In this document: positions 52,461-62,466 of the stretch, piece after piece | How the letters are laid out: every line of letters begins with the position of its first letter | Numbering within the stretch: the first letter of the stretch is position 1 | Assembly (NCBI GenBank): GCA_036389295.1 | Contig: DASVQB010000003.1 | Coordinates: 62,001 to 126,000 of the forward strand | Length of the DNA stretch: 64,000 bases | From: AC-37 sp036389295 | GTDB taxonomy: Bacteria > Actinomycetota > Thermoleophilia > Solirubrobacterales > Thermoleophilaceae | Direction: 5' to 3' | Made by a program: the position numbers and the translations under genes | The notes under the pieces: generated by a model | Databases searched by the model: none | What the model saw: only the letters and a program-made list of their open reading frames with translations | Told to the model about the DNA's origin: nothing

Positions 52461-53162
52461 ATGAGGTTGTCGAGCAGGATCACACGCAGGGCCGGCGTCC
52501 TGGCCGCGGTCGCGGTCCTCGCGCTGGCGGGCGGCGCGGTCGCGGTCACGCGCGGCGGCGGAGACGACGAGCGCAAGGCGTTCCTGAACGACGCCGCGAA
52601 GCGGCTGGACGTCTCGCCGGAGAAGCTGAGCTCCGCCCTCCAGGGCGCGGCGTCCGACCGCCTCGACGCGGCGGTGGCCGCCGGCCGGATGACGAAGGAG
52701 CAGGCCGACGCGATCAAGGAGCACATGAAGCGCGAGGGCGGCGTGCCGTTCCTCGGCGGGCCGCCGCCGGGCGGCCGGCACCACGGGCCGCACGCGGGCA
52801 TCGACGCGGCGGCGAAGTTCCTCGGGCTCACCGAGGCGCAGCTGCGCCAGCAGGTCCAGTCCGGCAAGTCGCTCGCCGACGTGGCGAAGGCGCGCGACAA
52901 GTCGGTCGACGGCCTGAAGGACGCGATCGAGGCCGCGATCCGCAAGGACCTCGACAGGGCGCTCGCGGACAAGCGGATCACGAAGGCGCAGCACGACGAC
53001 ATGCTGAGCCACCTCGACGAGCATGTCGACCGCATGGTCGAGCGCACCGGCCCGCCCGGTCCCCCCGGCGGCGGCCGCGGCTTCCGCGGCGGTCCCGACG
53101 GCCACGGCCGGCCCGGCGGCCCGGGCTTCGGCCCGCCGCCCGGCGACATGCCGCCCGGCTAG
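52461..53162 (+). CDS. secreted or membrane-anchored helical protein with Gly/Pro tail
   Basis: 233 residues. An N-terminal hydrophobic span (11-31) is followed by helical repeats of the type common in actinobacterial exported proteins: KRLDVSPEKLSSALQ, DAAVAAGRMTKEQADAIKEHM, then a second set LGLTEAQLRQQVQSG and ADKRITKAQHDDMLSHL. The C-terminus is Gly/Pro/Arg-rich. AGGAG ribosome site at 52451-52455. It starts 52 nt after the sigma-factor gene, so cotranscription is likely. It may be the target or sensor partner of that sigma system (inference). Confidence 0.75.
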   Translation: MRLSSRITRRAGVLAAVAVLALAGGAVAVTRGGGDDERKAFLNDAAKRLDVSPEKLSSALQGAASDRLDAAVAAGRMTKEQADAIKEHMKREGGVPFLGGPPPGGRHHGPHAGIDAAAKFLGLTEAQLRQQVQSGKSLADVAKARDKSVDGLKDAIEAAIRKDLDRALADKRITKAQHDDMLSHLDEHVDRMVERTGPPGPPGGGRGFRGGPDGHGRPGGPGFGPPPGDMPPG

Positions 53163-53208
53163 CGCCGCGGCATCCCCAGCGCCGGCCTCCCTCTACCGGC
53201 GCACGCAG

Positions 53209-53240
53209 GGTCGAGGCCGCCACCCCGGGCGGCCTCGACC
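53209..53240 (+). terminator. perfect 13-bp stem hairpin
   Basis: Arms 53209-53221 and 53228-53240 pair completely (GGTCGAGGCCGCC), loop 6 nt, followed by TTC. Strongest terminator of the window, downstream of the helical-protein gene. Confidence 0.8.
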
Positions 53241-53245
53241 TTCAA

Positions 53246-53275
53246 CCGGCGGGTCGCCCCAGGGCGGCCCGCCGG
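53246..53275. terminator. second tandem hairpin
   Basis: CCGGCGGG / CCCGCCGG arms plus an inner CGCC / GGCG stem, one U-G wobble. Lies 5 nt after the first hairpin, making a tandem terminator. Confidence 0.6.
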
Positions 53276-53313
53276 TGCCGTGTCATCCAGCCCGCCGGCG
53301 CTGCGTCATCCAG

Positions 53314-53330
53314 CCCTCGCATAGCGAGGG
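53314..53330. repeat. inverted repeat CCCTCGC-ATA-GCGAGGG
   Basis: Seven-base perfect arms with a 3-nt loop; AAAA follows on the plus strand, the opposite orientation from a minus-strand terminator. May still stop nrdJ transcripts. Confidence 0.5.
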
Positions 53331-53505
53331 AAAAGCGACACAGCGCCGCGTGCCTCGCTCGAGGACACCGCCACACGCCGAATCAGTGGTCACCGAGACG
53401 CGGTAGTCGATGCGAAAACCGAGCTGATCAAGGACGCAGGGTCGAAGCCGTAATACGTACGGCGAGACCCGAGGACGCCGAGCAGCGAAGGTTTGCAGCC
53501 CCCGA

Positions 53506-56418
<2,913 letters not shown>

Positions 56419-56425
56419 CTCTTCT

Positions 56426-56478
56426 CCCTACGGATTGGCGGTCTCGGGCCCTCGCGCCGGGTGCGCGAAGGGGTAGGG
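56426..56478 (-). promoter_or_regulatory. nrdJ leader hairpin that hides the ribosome site
   Basis: In the minus-strand RNA, TCCCTAC pairs with GTAGGGA, which contains the GGGAG ribosome site just before the nrdJ ATG. Enclosed is a second stem (TCGCGC/GCGCGA plus CCC/GGG). Together this 53-nt fold would block translation unless opened. Inference from sequence pairing only. Confidence 0.5.
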
Positions 56479-56572
56479 AATGCTGCTACGAGGGGCGGAC
56501 GGAAAAGTGGGACGGGAGCAGGGCGGCGGCATCGACCAATTCTAGAGACTTGCAGGCATTTCGCCGGCGATT

Positions 56573-56591
56573 TTCCCGCTCGTAGCGGGAA
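56573..56591. repeat. perfect inverted repeat TTCCCGCT-CGT-AGCGGGAA
   Basis: Eight-base arms with a 3-nt centre, 155 bp upstream of nrdJ and 49 bp downstream of the small membrane-protein gene. Could be a terminator for that operon or an operator for nrdJ. Confidence 0.55.
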
Positions 56592-56639
56592 CCGGAAGTG
56601 GCCGCAAAGCGCGGCGATCCGCGGTCGCGGGCCGCCGGG

Positions 56640-56816
56640 TCAGCGGCCCAGCCGGACCCAGTCCCAGAACTCGGCGGCCAGGTCCGCGGTGCGGTCTGTG
56701 GCCTCGGTGGCCGACACCCGCAGGGCCCTGCTGGGGGCCCAGCCCACGAGCCACGCGACCAGCGCCGCGAGCAGCGTCACCGCCGCCGCCGCGAGGACTA
56801 TGGCCAGGACGGTCAT
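56640..56816 (-). CDS. small single-span membrane protein
   Basis: 58 residues with one N-terminal span (VLAIVLAAAAVTLLAALVAWLVGW) and a charged C-terminal tail ending DWVRLGR. No known family. Its ATG overlaps the stop of the GST gene as ATGA, the strongest argument that it is real. Partner or regulator role unknown. Confidence 0.6.
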   Translation of the reverse strand: MTVLAIVLAAAAVTLLAALVAWLVGWAPSRALRVSATEATDRTADLAAEFWDWVRLGR

Positions 56817-57541
56817 CGTGCCGGAACGGTAGCGACCGGCCGGCCGCGCAGGGCGAGGTCCGCGAGCGCGCGGGCGGGTCGCCACTCGACCTGCGGCGCC
56901 ACGTCCGGCCTGTACGTGAGGAGCAGCAGGCTGGCGCCGACGGAGTAGTCCGCGGCGGTCGGCGGGTCGCCGCCGAGCACCCCCGCGTCGATCCACCCGT
57001 CGATCCGGTCGAGCATTCCGGGCACCCTCGCGAGCAGCTGCCGCTCCGTCCGCGCGTTGACGTTGAAGACGACGCGCCCGAGCGCACGCGCCGCAAGGCG
57101 CCGCACGAGGGGGCGCTGCCACAGGAGCCTTCCGAGCGGCCCGTCGTCGCCCCCGTTCGCGAGCCCCTCGCGTCCGCGCGCGGCGCCGGCGAGCACGAGC
57201 CGGCGGGCGGCCATCTGGAGCTCCTCGTCCGCCCACTCCTCTGCCACCTCGACCTCGCGGCGGCGGGCCGGGTCGCCGGGGAGCAGCGGCGGGTCGGGGC
57301 GCAGCTCGTCGAGGAACCGCGCGATGGCCCGGTTCGTCTGCACGCGGCGCCCGTCGATCGCCATCGCCGGCACGGTCCTGCCTCGGAAGCCGAGGAGCGG
57401 GAGCACGAGCGGCTGGGACGGGACCGGCAGGGTCACGGTCCGGTAGGGGATGCCCTTGTGCTCGAGCATCAGCGTCCCCGCCCGGCAGGCGTGCGAGCCG
57501 AGGATCACGTAGACCGTGGCCGGCGTCGTCCCGGGCGACAT
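56813..57541 (-). CDS. glutathione S-transferase family protein
   Basis: 242 residues. The thioredoxin-like N-terminal half has VYVILGSHACRAGTLMLEHKGIPY, with a Cys where the catalytic residue sits in CxxA-type GSTs, and RTVPAMAIDGRRVQTN with the cis-Pro. The helical C-terminal half follows. Actinobacteria usually lack glutathione, so mycothiol or another thiol is a likely cofactor (inference). ATG start with TACCGT box 8 nt upstream. Head of a two-gene operon. Confidence 0.8.
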   Translation of the reverse strand: MSPGTTPATVYVILGSHACRAGTLMLEHKGIPYRTVTLPVPSQPLVLPLLGFRGRTVPAMAIDGRRVQTNRAIARFLDELRPDPPLLPGDPARRREVEVAEEWADEELQMAARRLVLAGAARGREGLANGGDDGPLGRLLWQRPLVRRLAARALGRVVFNVNARTERQLLARVPGMLDRIDGWIDAGVLGGDPPTAADYSVGASLLLLTYRPDVAPQVEWRPARALADLALRGRPVATVPAR

Positions 57542-57549
57542 GGCCCGTG

Positions 57550-57555
57550 ACGGTA
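57550..57555 (-). promoter_or_regulatory. candidate -10 box TACCGT
   Basis: Minus-strand TAnnnT box 8 nt before the GST-family ATG. It overlaps the 21-bp gap to the epimerase gene. Confidence 0.4.
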
Positions 57556-57562
57556 CCGGGCG

Positions 57563-58489
57563 CTAGGAGATCGTGGCGAGGGTCCGCTCGAGCCCCTCGG
57601 CGAGCGCGACGCGCGCCTCCCACCCGAGCGTCTCGCGCGCACGCGAGGCGTCGATCGCGATCCGGCGGACCTCGCCGGGCCGCTCGGGCCGGTGGTCGGG
57701 CTCGAACGACGCGTGCGCGTGGGGCGCGAGCGCCTCGACGAGGTCCAGCACGGTCGTCTCGACGCCGGTCCCGACGTTGACCGGCCCGGCGACGTCCGCG
57801 CCGACCGCGGCGAGGTTTGCCGCCACCACGTCGTCCACGTGCACGTAGTCGCGCGTCTGGAGGCCGTCGCCGAAGACGACCGGCCGCTCGCCGCGCCGCA
57901 GGCGGCCGCAGAAGATCGCGACCACGCCGGCCTCGCCGAGCGGGTCCTGGCGCGGGCCGTAGACGTTCCCGTAGCGGAGCGAGACCGTCGAGAGGCCGAA
58001 CAGGCGCGAGAACAGCTCGCAGTAGCCCTCGGCGGCGAACTTGGACTGCCCGTACGGGGCCTCGGGGGCGTTCGGGTGCGACTCCGGCGCGGGGATCTCC
58101 TGCGCCTCGCCGTAGATCGCCCCGCCGGTGGATGTGTTGACGAAGCGGCCCACGCCGGTCGCGCGCGCGGCCTGGAGGACGTTGATCGTGCCCTCGACGT
58201 TCACGCGCGCGTCGTAGGCGGGGTCCGCGGCCGACTTGCGGACGTCGATCTGCGCCGCGAGGTGGAAGACCGCCTCGGGGCGGGCGCGCTCGAGCACCTC
58301 CAGCACCGCCTGCGCGTCCCGGATGTCGCCCTCGACCAGCTCGACGCCGTTCGCGAGCGCCCCCTCGAGGTTCTCGCGCCGGCCGGTGGTGAGGTTGTCG
58401 ATCGTCGTGACCTCGTCGCCGCGCGCGAGGAGCGCGTCCACGAGGTTCGACCCGATGAAGCCGGCTCCGCCGGTGACGAGGGTTCGCAT
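57563..58489 (-). CDS. UDP-glucose 4-epimerase-like SDR
   Basis: 308-residue extended SDR beginning RTLVTGGAGFIGSNLVDALL, with catalytic Y-GQS-K in EAPYGQSKFAAEGY. RYGNVYGPRQDP and VFGDGLQTRDYVHVDDV match GalE and related NDP-sugar epimerases. ATG start 8 nt after a TACCAT box. It lies far from the main polysaccharide locus, so it may serve general UDP-galactose supply. Confidence 0.87.
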   Translation of the reverse strand: MRTLVTGGAGFIGSNLVDALLARGDEVTTIDNLTTGRRENLEGALANGVELVEGDIRDAQAVLEVLERARPEAVFHLAAQIDVRKSAADPAYDARVNVEGTINVLQAARATGVGRFVNTSTGGAIYGEAQEIPAPESHPNAPEAPYGQSKFAAEGYCELFSRLFGLSTVSLRYGNVYGPRQDPLGEAGVVAIFCGRLRRGERPVVFGDGLQTRDYVHVDDVVAANLAAVGADVAGPVNVGTGVETTVLDLVEALAPHAHASFEPDHRPERPGEVRRIAIDASRARETLGWEARVALAEGLERTLATIS

Positions 58490-58497
58490 GGGACGCG

Positions 58498-58503
58498 ATG
58501 GTA
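58498..58503 (-). promoter_or_regulatory. candidate -10 box TACCAT
   Basis: Minus-strand TAnnnT box 8 nt before the epimerase ATG. Confidence 0.4.
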
Positions 58504-58535
58504 CGAGGCCGGCCGGCGGCCGCCTGCGCCGCTGG

Positions 58536-58541
58536 TACCGT
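58536..58541 (+). promoter_or_regulatory. candidate -10 box TACCGT for tmk-holB
   Basis: Plus-strand TAnnnT box 7 nt before the tmk ATG, in the 59-bp divergent gap with the epimerase. Confidence 0.45.
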
Positions 58542-58548
58542 CGCCCCG

Positions 58549-59160
58549 ATGGGCGGCCTCTTCGTGACCCTCGAGGGCATCGACCGGTCCGGCAAGACCA
58601 GCCAGGCCCGGATGCTGTGCGAGGCGCTCGGTCCGGAGGCGCTGCCGGTCCGCGAGCCCGGCGGCACGCCCCTCGGCGAGAGCGTGCGCGAGCTCCTGCG
58701 CGACCCGGAGGTGGCGATGGGGCCGCAGGCGGAGGCGCTCCTGTTCGCGGCCGCGCGCGCCGAGCTGGTCGCGGAGGTGATCAGGCCCGCGCTCGAGGCG
58801 GGGCGGATCGTGGTGTCGGACCGGTTCGTCGACTCCTCGCTCGCCTACCAGGGCGCCGGGCGCGGGCTGGGGCTCGAGGAGGTCGCGAACCTGAACTTCT
58901 GGGCCACCGGCGGGCTGCGGCCCGACCTGACGGTGTACCTGGCGCTCGACCCGGCCCGGGCCGCCGAGCGCGGCGTCGGGGACGACCGCTTCGAGAGCGA
59001 GGGCGCGGGCCTCCAGGAGCGGGTCGCGGCCGCCTACGAGCAGCTCGCCCGCGAGGAGCCCGACCGCTGGCGACGGGTCGCCGCCGACCGCCCGCCCGAC
59101 GCCGTCCACGAGGACGTGCTCACCGCGGTGAGGGCCGCGACCGCGGAGGCGCCGGCGTGA
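58549..59160 (+). CDS. tmk: thymidylate kinase
   Basis: 203 residues. Phosphorylates dTMP to dTDP for DNA synthesis. The P-loop EGIDRSGKT spans about 9-17; REPGGTPLGE is the dTMP-binding DRX/EPGGT region, and SDRFVDSSLAYQGAGRGL the TMP site. The LID region is short. I chose the ATG nearest the Rossmann strand; an upstream in-frame ATG adds 17 unconserved residues. GTG of holB overlaps its stop. The tmk-holB pair is a common replication unit. Confidence 0.95.
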   Translation: MGGLFVTLEGIDRSGKTSQARMLCEALGPEALPVREPGGTPLGESVRELLRDPEVAMGPQAEALLFAAARAELVAEVIRPALEAGRIVVSDRFVDSSLAYQGAGRGLGLEEVANLNFWATGGLRPDLTVYLALDPARAAERGVGDDRFESEGAGLQERVAAAYEQLAREEPDRWRRVAADRPPDAVHEDVLTAVRAATAEAPA

Positions 59161-60302
59161 GCGCCGCGCCGCCGCTGCCCGGCACCGAGGACCACCCGCA
59201 CGCCCGGATGGTGCTCGGCGCGGCGCTCGGCGAGGCCGGCGCGCCGTCGCACGCCTACCTGTTCCACGGCCCGCCGGGCACCGGCAAGCGCACCGCCGCG
59301 CGCGCGCTGGCCGCCGAGCTCTTGGCCGAGGGCGAGGCGGACCCGGACGCCGCCCGGGCGCGGGTGAGGGCCGGGACGCACCCGGACCTGACCTGGGTCC
59401 GCCCGACCGGCGCGCACGTGATGCGGGTGAGCGACGTCGACGAGCCGGTGGTCGCGGCGGCCACGCGTACGCCGTTCGAGTCGTCGCGGCGCGTGTTCGT
59501 GCTCGAGCGCGCCGACACGATGAACGACGAGGTGGCGAACCGGATGCTGAAGACGCTCGAGGAGCCGCCCGCGTTCGTGCACCTGATCCTGCTGACCGAC
59601 GCGCTCGGCCAGGTGATCGAGACGGTCGTCTCGCGCTGCCAGCTCGTGCGCTTCGACCCCCTCCCCGCCGAGCGGATCGCGTCGATCCTCGAGGCCGACG
59701 GGGTCGAGCCGGGCCGCGCCGGCGCCTGCGGCCGGCTCGCGCTCGGCGACCTCACGCGCGCGCGGCTGCTCGCCTCGGACGAGGGCGACGGGCTGCGCGA
59801 CGACGTGGAGCGGATCGTTCGCGACGCGCTCGCCGGCGAGGGCCGCGACGTGCGGGCCGGCGAGCCGTGGGCGCCGCTGCTCGCGCGCGCCGAGGAGCGG
59901 CGCGGGGAGGCCGAGGCGGCGGTGGCGGACGCGGCACGCGAGCGGCTCGAGGTCGAGCCGCGCGGGCGCGAGCGCGGCGCCATCGAGCGCGAGTTCGACG
60001 AGGCCGCGAAGCGCGACGGCCGCCGCGCCCGCACCGAGGTGCTCGACCTCGGCCTCGAGCTGGCCGCGATCGCCTTCCGCGACCTCGTCTGCGTGGCGGA
60101 GAGGGCCGACGGCGCCGTGCTGGGCACCGACCGCGTCGAGTCCCTCGCCCCGCTCGCCCGCGGCCGCGACGCGCGCCGGCTGCGCGAGGCGGTCGAGCGC
60201 TGCGAGGCCGCCCGCCTGTCGCTCGAGCTGAACGTCAGCGAGGAGCTGGCCCTCTCGGCGCTGACGATCCGCCTGCGGCGGCTGGTGGGCTCGGCGGGCT
60301 AG
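59157..60302 (+). CDS. holB: DNA polymerase III subunit delta prime
   Basis: 381-residue clamp-loader AAA+ subunit. Walker A GPPGTGKR at 37-44 is intact, followed by VFVLERADTMNDEVANRMLKTLEEPP (Walker B / SRC region) and SRCQLVRFDPL. The usual zinc-binding four-Cys cluster is missing: only single Cys residues remain. The C-terminal half is helical. Loads the beta clamp with tau/gamma and delta. GTG start overlaps the tmk stop. Confidence 0.92.
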   Translation: MSAAPPLPGTEDHPHARMVLGAALGEAGAPSHAYLFHGPPGTGKRTAARALAAELLAEGEADPDAARARVRAGTHPDLTWVRPTGAHVMRVSDVDEPVVAAATRTPFESSRRVFVLERADTMNDEVANRMLKTLEEPPAFVHLILLTDALGQVIETVVSRCQLVRFDPLPAERIASILEADGVEPGRAGACGRLALGDLTRARLLASDEGDGLRDDVERIVRDALAGEGRDVRAGEPWAPLLARAEERRGEAEAAVADAARERLEVEPRGRERGAIEREFDEAAKRDGRRARTEVLDLGLELAAIAFRDLVCVAERADGAVLGTDRVESLAPLARGRDARRLREAVERCEAARLSLELNVSEELALSALTIRLRRLVGSAG

Positions 60303-60316
60303 GGCCACTCCCGTCG

Positions 60317-60337
60317 GTATAGCACGAGAGCTATACT
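60317..60337 (+). promoter_or_regulatory. AT-rich palindrome and -10 box before the XRE gene
   Basis: GTATAGC-ACGAGA-GCTATAC (60317-60336) is a perfect 7-base inverted repeat in otherwise very GC-rich DNA. Its right arm overlaps TATACT (60332-60337), 10 nt before the XRE GTG. Binding of the XRE protein here would cover the promoter, the standard autorepression layout. Confidence 0.7.
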
Positions 60338-60347
60338 GCGAGCTCGT

Positions 60348-60674
60348 GTGAGCGCAGCGAGCCTCATCCGCGCGGCCCGCCGCGAGGCCGGGTTGACGCA
60401 GGCGGACCTCGCCGCGCGCGCGGGCGTTCCGCAGTCGTCGGTCGCGCGCCTCGAGACGCCGGGCTCGAACCCGACCGTCCGGACGCTGGAGCGCGTCCTC
60501 CGCGCCGCGGGGCGGAGGCTCGAGCTGGGCGCGGACCCCGGCGTCGACGAGACCCTGATCGCACGCAACCTCCGTCTCTCGCCGGCGGAGCGCGTCGCGG
60601 CGTTCGAGGCGGCGTATCGCAACGTCCGCACGACCGTCACCGCCGCGCGGCCGGCCCGTGGCCCACTGGCCTGA
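60348..60674 (+). CDS. XRE-family helix-turn-helix protein
   Basis: 108 residues. HTH at about 7-60: LIRAARREAGLTQADLAARAGVPQSSVARLE, the Cro/C1 form. GTG start. Its last 17 bases overlap the start of the nucleotidyltransferase gene, so both are made together. Likely binds the palindrome upstream. Pairing with a nucleotidyltransferase recalls toxin-antitoxin modules where the HTH protein is the antitoxin or its repressor. Confidence 0.82.
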   Translation: MSAASLIRAARREAGLTQADLAARAGVPQSSVARLETPGSNPTVRTLERVLRAAGRRLELGADPGVDETLIARNLRLSPAERVAAFEAAYRNVRTTVTAARPARGPLA

Positions 60675-61188
60675 GTTCAACCCGCGGGCGCAGCTCCGCC
60701 GGCTCGTTCGCCGCGAGGCCGACTTCGTCGTCGTTGGCGCGTTCGCGGCGGTGCTGCACGGCTCGAGCCGGCTCACCGCGGACCTCGACATCGCCTTTGC
60801 GCCCGACCGGGCCAACCTGGAGGCGCTCGCCACCGCGCTCGTGGACCTGAAGGCGCGGCTGCGGGGCGTTGAGGAGGACGTTCCCTTCGTGCCCGACGCC
60901 GACACGCTGAGGCGCGTCTCCATCCTCACGCTCGACACGGACGAGGGACCGCTCGACCTCATCCGCGAGCCGCCCGGAGCGCCGAGCTACGCGATCCTCC
61001 GCCGGCGCGCGGAGCCCTACGACGTGGACGGGATGGAGGTGCCCACCGCGTCGATCGAGGACCTGATCGAGATGAAGCGCGCCGCCGGGCGGACGAAGGA
61101 CCTCGCCGACGTCGAGGAGCTGGAGGCGATCAGGGCGCTCCGCGAGGGGTCGCACGCTCCACCACCGCCGCCGCGCCGCGGCAGATGA
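60658..61188 (+). CDS. nucleotidyltransferase-like protein (AbiEii/MNT-like)
   Basis: 176 residues. VVGAFAAVLHGSSRLTADLDIAF carries the Pol-beta nucleotidyltransferase signature G35-S36 and D42-x-D44; the third acidic residue may be D101 or later in ILTLDTDEGPLDLI. Such proteins act as toxins that modify RNA, or as minimal transferases. GTG start inside the XRE gene. Its 3' end overlaps the converging DUF192 gene by 59 bp. Biological role open. Confidence 0.75.
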   Translation: MAHWPEFNPRAQLRRLVRREADFVVVGAFAAVLHGSSRLTADLDIAFAPDRANLEALATALVDLKARLRGVEEDVPFVPDADTLRRVSILTLDTDEGPLDLIREPPGAPSYAILRRRAEPYDVDGMEVPTASIEDLIEMKRAAGRTKDLADVEELEAIRALREGSHAPPPPPRRGR

Positions 61189-61450
61189 GCACGCGGCCGG
61201 GCGGCACGCCGCGCTCGCTGCGGATCACGGACCCGCGCCGGTCGAGGAACAGGACGTCGACGGCGAACCGCATCCCGAAGGTGTGGACCGAGGAGCAGCG
61301 CGGGATCAGCAGGCCGTGCCCCGGCGGCAGCGATCCGGGGCGCAGCAGCGCGAGGCCGAGCAGGCGGGCGCGCAGGCCGCGGGCCTCGTGCAGCACGAGC
61401 CCGCCGGGCGTGCGGGTGACGGGCAGCCGTTCGAGCCTCCTCGGGAGCAC
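61130..61450 (-). CDS. DUF192 family protein
   Basis: 106 residues. LVLHEARGLRARLLGLALLRPG and HGLLIPRCSSVHTFGMRFAVDVLFLD are the conserved DUF192 core, followed by GSVIRSERGVPPGRV. Family members are small beta-barrel proteins of unknown function, often exported; here no signal peptide is seen. GTG start. Overlaps the nucleotidyltransferase gene tail to tail by 59 bp. Confidence 0.85.
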   Translation of the reverse strand: MLPRRLERLPVTRTPGGLVLHEARGLRARLLGLALLRPGSLPPGHGLLIPRCSSVHTFGMRFAVDVLFLDRRGSVIRSERGVPPGRVLICRGAAAVVERATPRGAP

Positions 61451-61510
61451 GCACCGTTAAGTCGCGACGGCCGGACCTTCGCCCCCCGGGACTACACTCC
61501 GGCGAGCCCC

Positions 61511-61583
61511 GCCGACGTAGCTCAGCTGGTAGAGCACTTCACTCGTAATGAAGGGGTCGCCGGTTCGAGTCCGGCCGTCGGCT
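61511..61583 (+). tRNA. tRNA-Thr(CGT)
   Basis: Complete cloverleaf: acceptor GCCGACG / CGTCGGC, D-arm AGCTCAGCTGGTAGAGC, anticodon stem CTTCA / TGAAG with loop CTCGTAA (anticodon CGT at 61544-61546, reading ACG), T-arm GCCGG-TTCGAGT-CCGGC. No encoded CCA. Confidence 0.97.
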
Positions 61584-61602
61584 TCGACTCGGCCGCCCTG
61601 CG

Positions 61603-62466
61603 TCAGCCGCGGCCCTGGACGCGCGACGACACATGCGCGCTCGCGCGGGCGAGGAGCTGGGCGGCGCGCGGGGAGATCCGCCGCAGGCCCCACTGGACGA
61701 CCACGTGGCGGCGCGGCACCGTCCGGATCAGCTTCCGGCGGCGGATCGCGTCCAGCACCGCCTCGGCCACCACGTCCGGCGAGACGCCGAAGCGCTCGTA
61801 GACGCGGCGGATGCGCTCGCGCTCGCCGGGGAGCTCGCCCGAGAGCTTCGCGCTGCCCACGATCGGGGTGTTGACGAGCCCGGGGCAGATCGCGCTCACG
61901 CGGACGCCGCGCGGCGCGAGCTCGGCGTTCAGCGACTCGCTCAGCCCGACGACCGCGTGCTTGGTGGTCGCGTAGGGCACCAGCCCCGGCACCGGCAGGA
62001 GCCCGGCGGCCGACGCCGTGTTGACGATCTGCGCCGGCCGGCCCTGGCGCAGCATCCGCGGGACGAAGTGGTGGACGCCGTGCACCACGCCCATCAGGTT
62101 GACCTCGACCACGCGCCGCCAGTCCTCGAGGGCCGTCTCCTCGACCGCCCCGCCGTGGCCGACGCCGGCGTTGTTGTGGAGTACGTCGACGGCCCCCTCC
62201 GCCTCGTAGACCCGCTCGGCCAGGCGCCCGACGGCCGCCGCGTCGGTCACGTCGACGACGTGCGCGACCGCGCGTCCGCCGCCGGCCTCGATCTCGGCGG
62301 CGACGGCCGTCGCGCTCGCCTCGTCGACGTCCGCGGCGTGGACGGTCGCGCCGTGGCGCCCGAGCAGCAGCGCGGTCGAGCGCCCGATGCCCGACCCGGC
62401 GCCGGTCACCACGGCGACCTGCCCGGCGAAGTCGCCCTCGGGAGGGGGAACGCGGCGTTCGCGCAT
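61603..62466 (-). CDS. short-chain dehydrogenase/reductase
   Basis: 287-residue classical SDR. Cofactor motif TGAGSGIG at 21-28, NNAG at 98-101, catalytic S152 and Y165-ATT-K169. The Asp in HAADVDE after strand 2 favours NAD(H). The C-terminal tail is long and Arg-rich, as in actinobacterial SDRs paired with P450s or lipid enzymes. ATG overlaps the P450 stop (ATGA). Second gene of the P450-SDR operon; it may oxidise the alcohol made by the P450. Confidence 0.88.
   Translation of the reverse strand: MRERRVPPPEGDFAGQVAVVTGAGSGIGRSTALLLGRHGATVHAADVDEASATAVAAEIEAGGGRAVAHVVDVTDAAAVGRLAERVYEAEGAVDVLHNNAGVGHGGAVEETALEDWRRVVEVNLMGVVHGVHHFVPRMLRQGRPAQIVNTASAAGLLPVPGLVPYATTKHAVVGLSESLNAELAPRGVRVSAICPGLVNTPIVGSAKLSGELPGERERIRRVYERFGVSPDVVAEAVLDAIRRRKLIRTVPRRHVVVQWGLRRISPRAAQLLARASAHVSSRVQGRG

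Larger units (their letters stand above)
53163..53505. other. 343-bp convergent intergenic region
   Basis: No gene seen. It contains three stem-loops (listed separately) and a 12-bp direct repeat GTCATCCAGCCC at about 53282 and 53305. Composition is less biased than the coding sequence, and the last 150 bp before the nrdJ end show no structure I can name. Confidence 0.7.

Noticed and set aside
56419..56640. Cobalamin riboswitch expected upstream of nrdJ
   Set aside because: No B12-box-like sequence or suitable long structured leader; only the short hairpin reported above.
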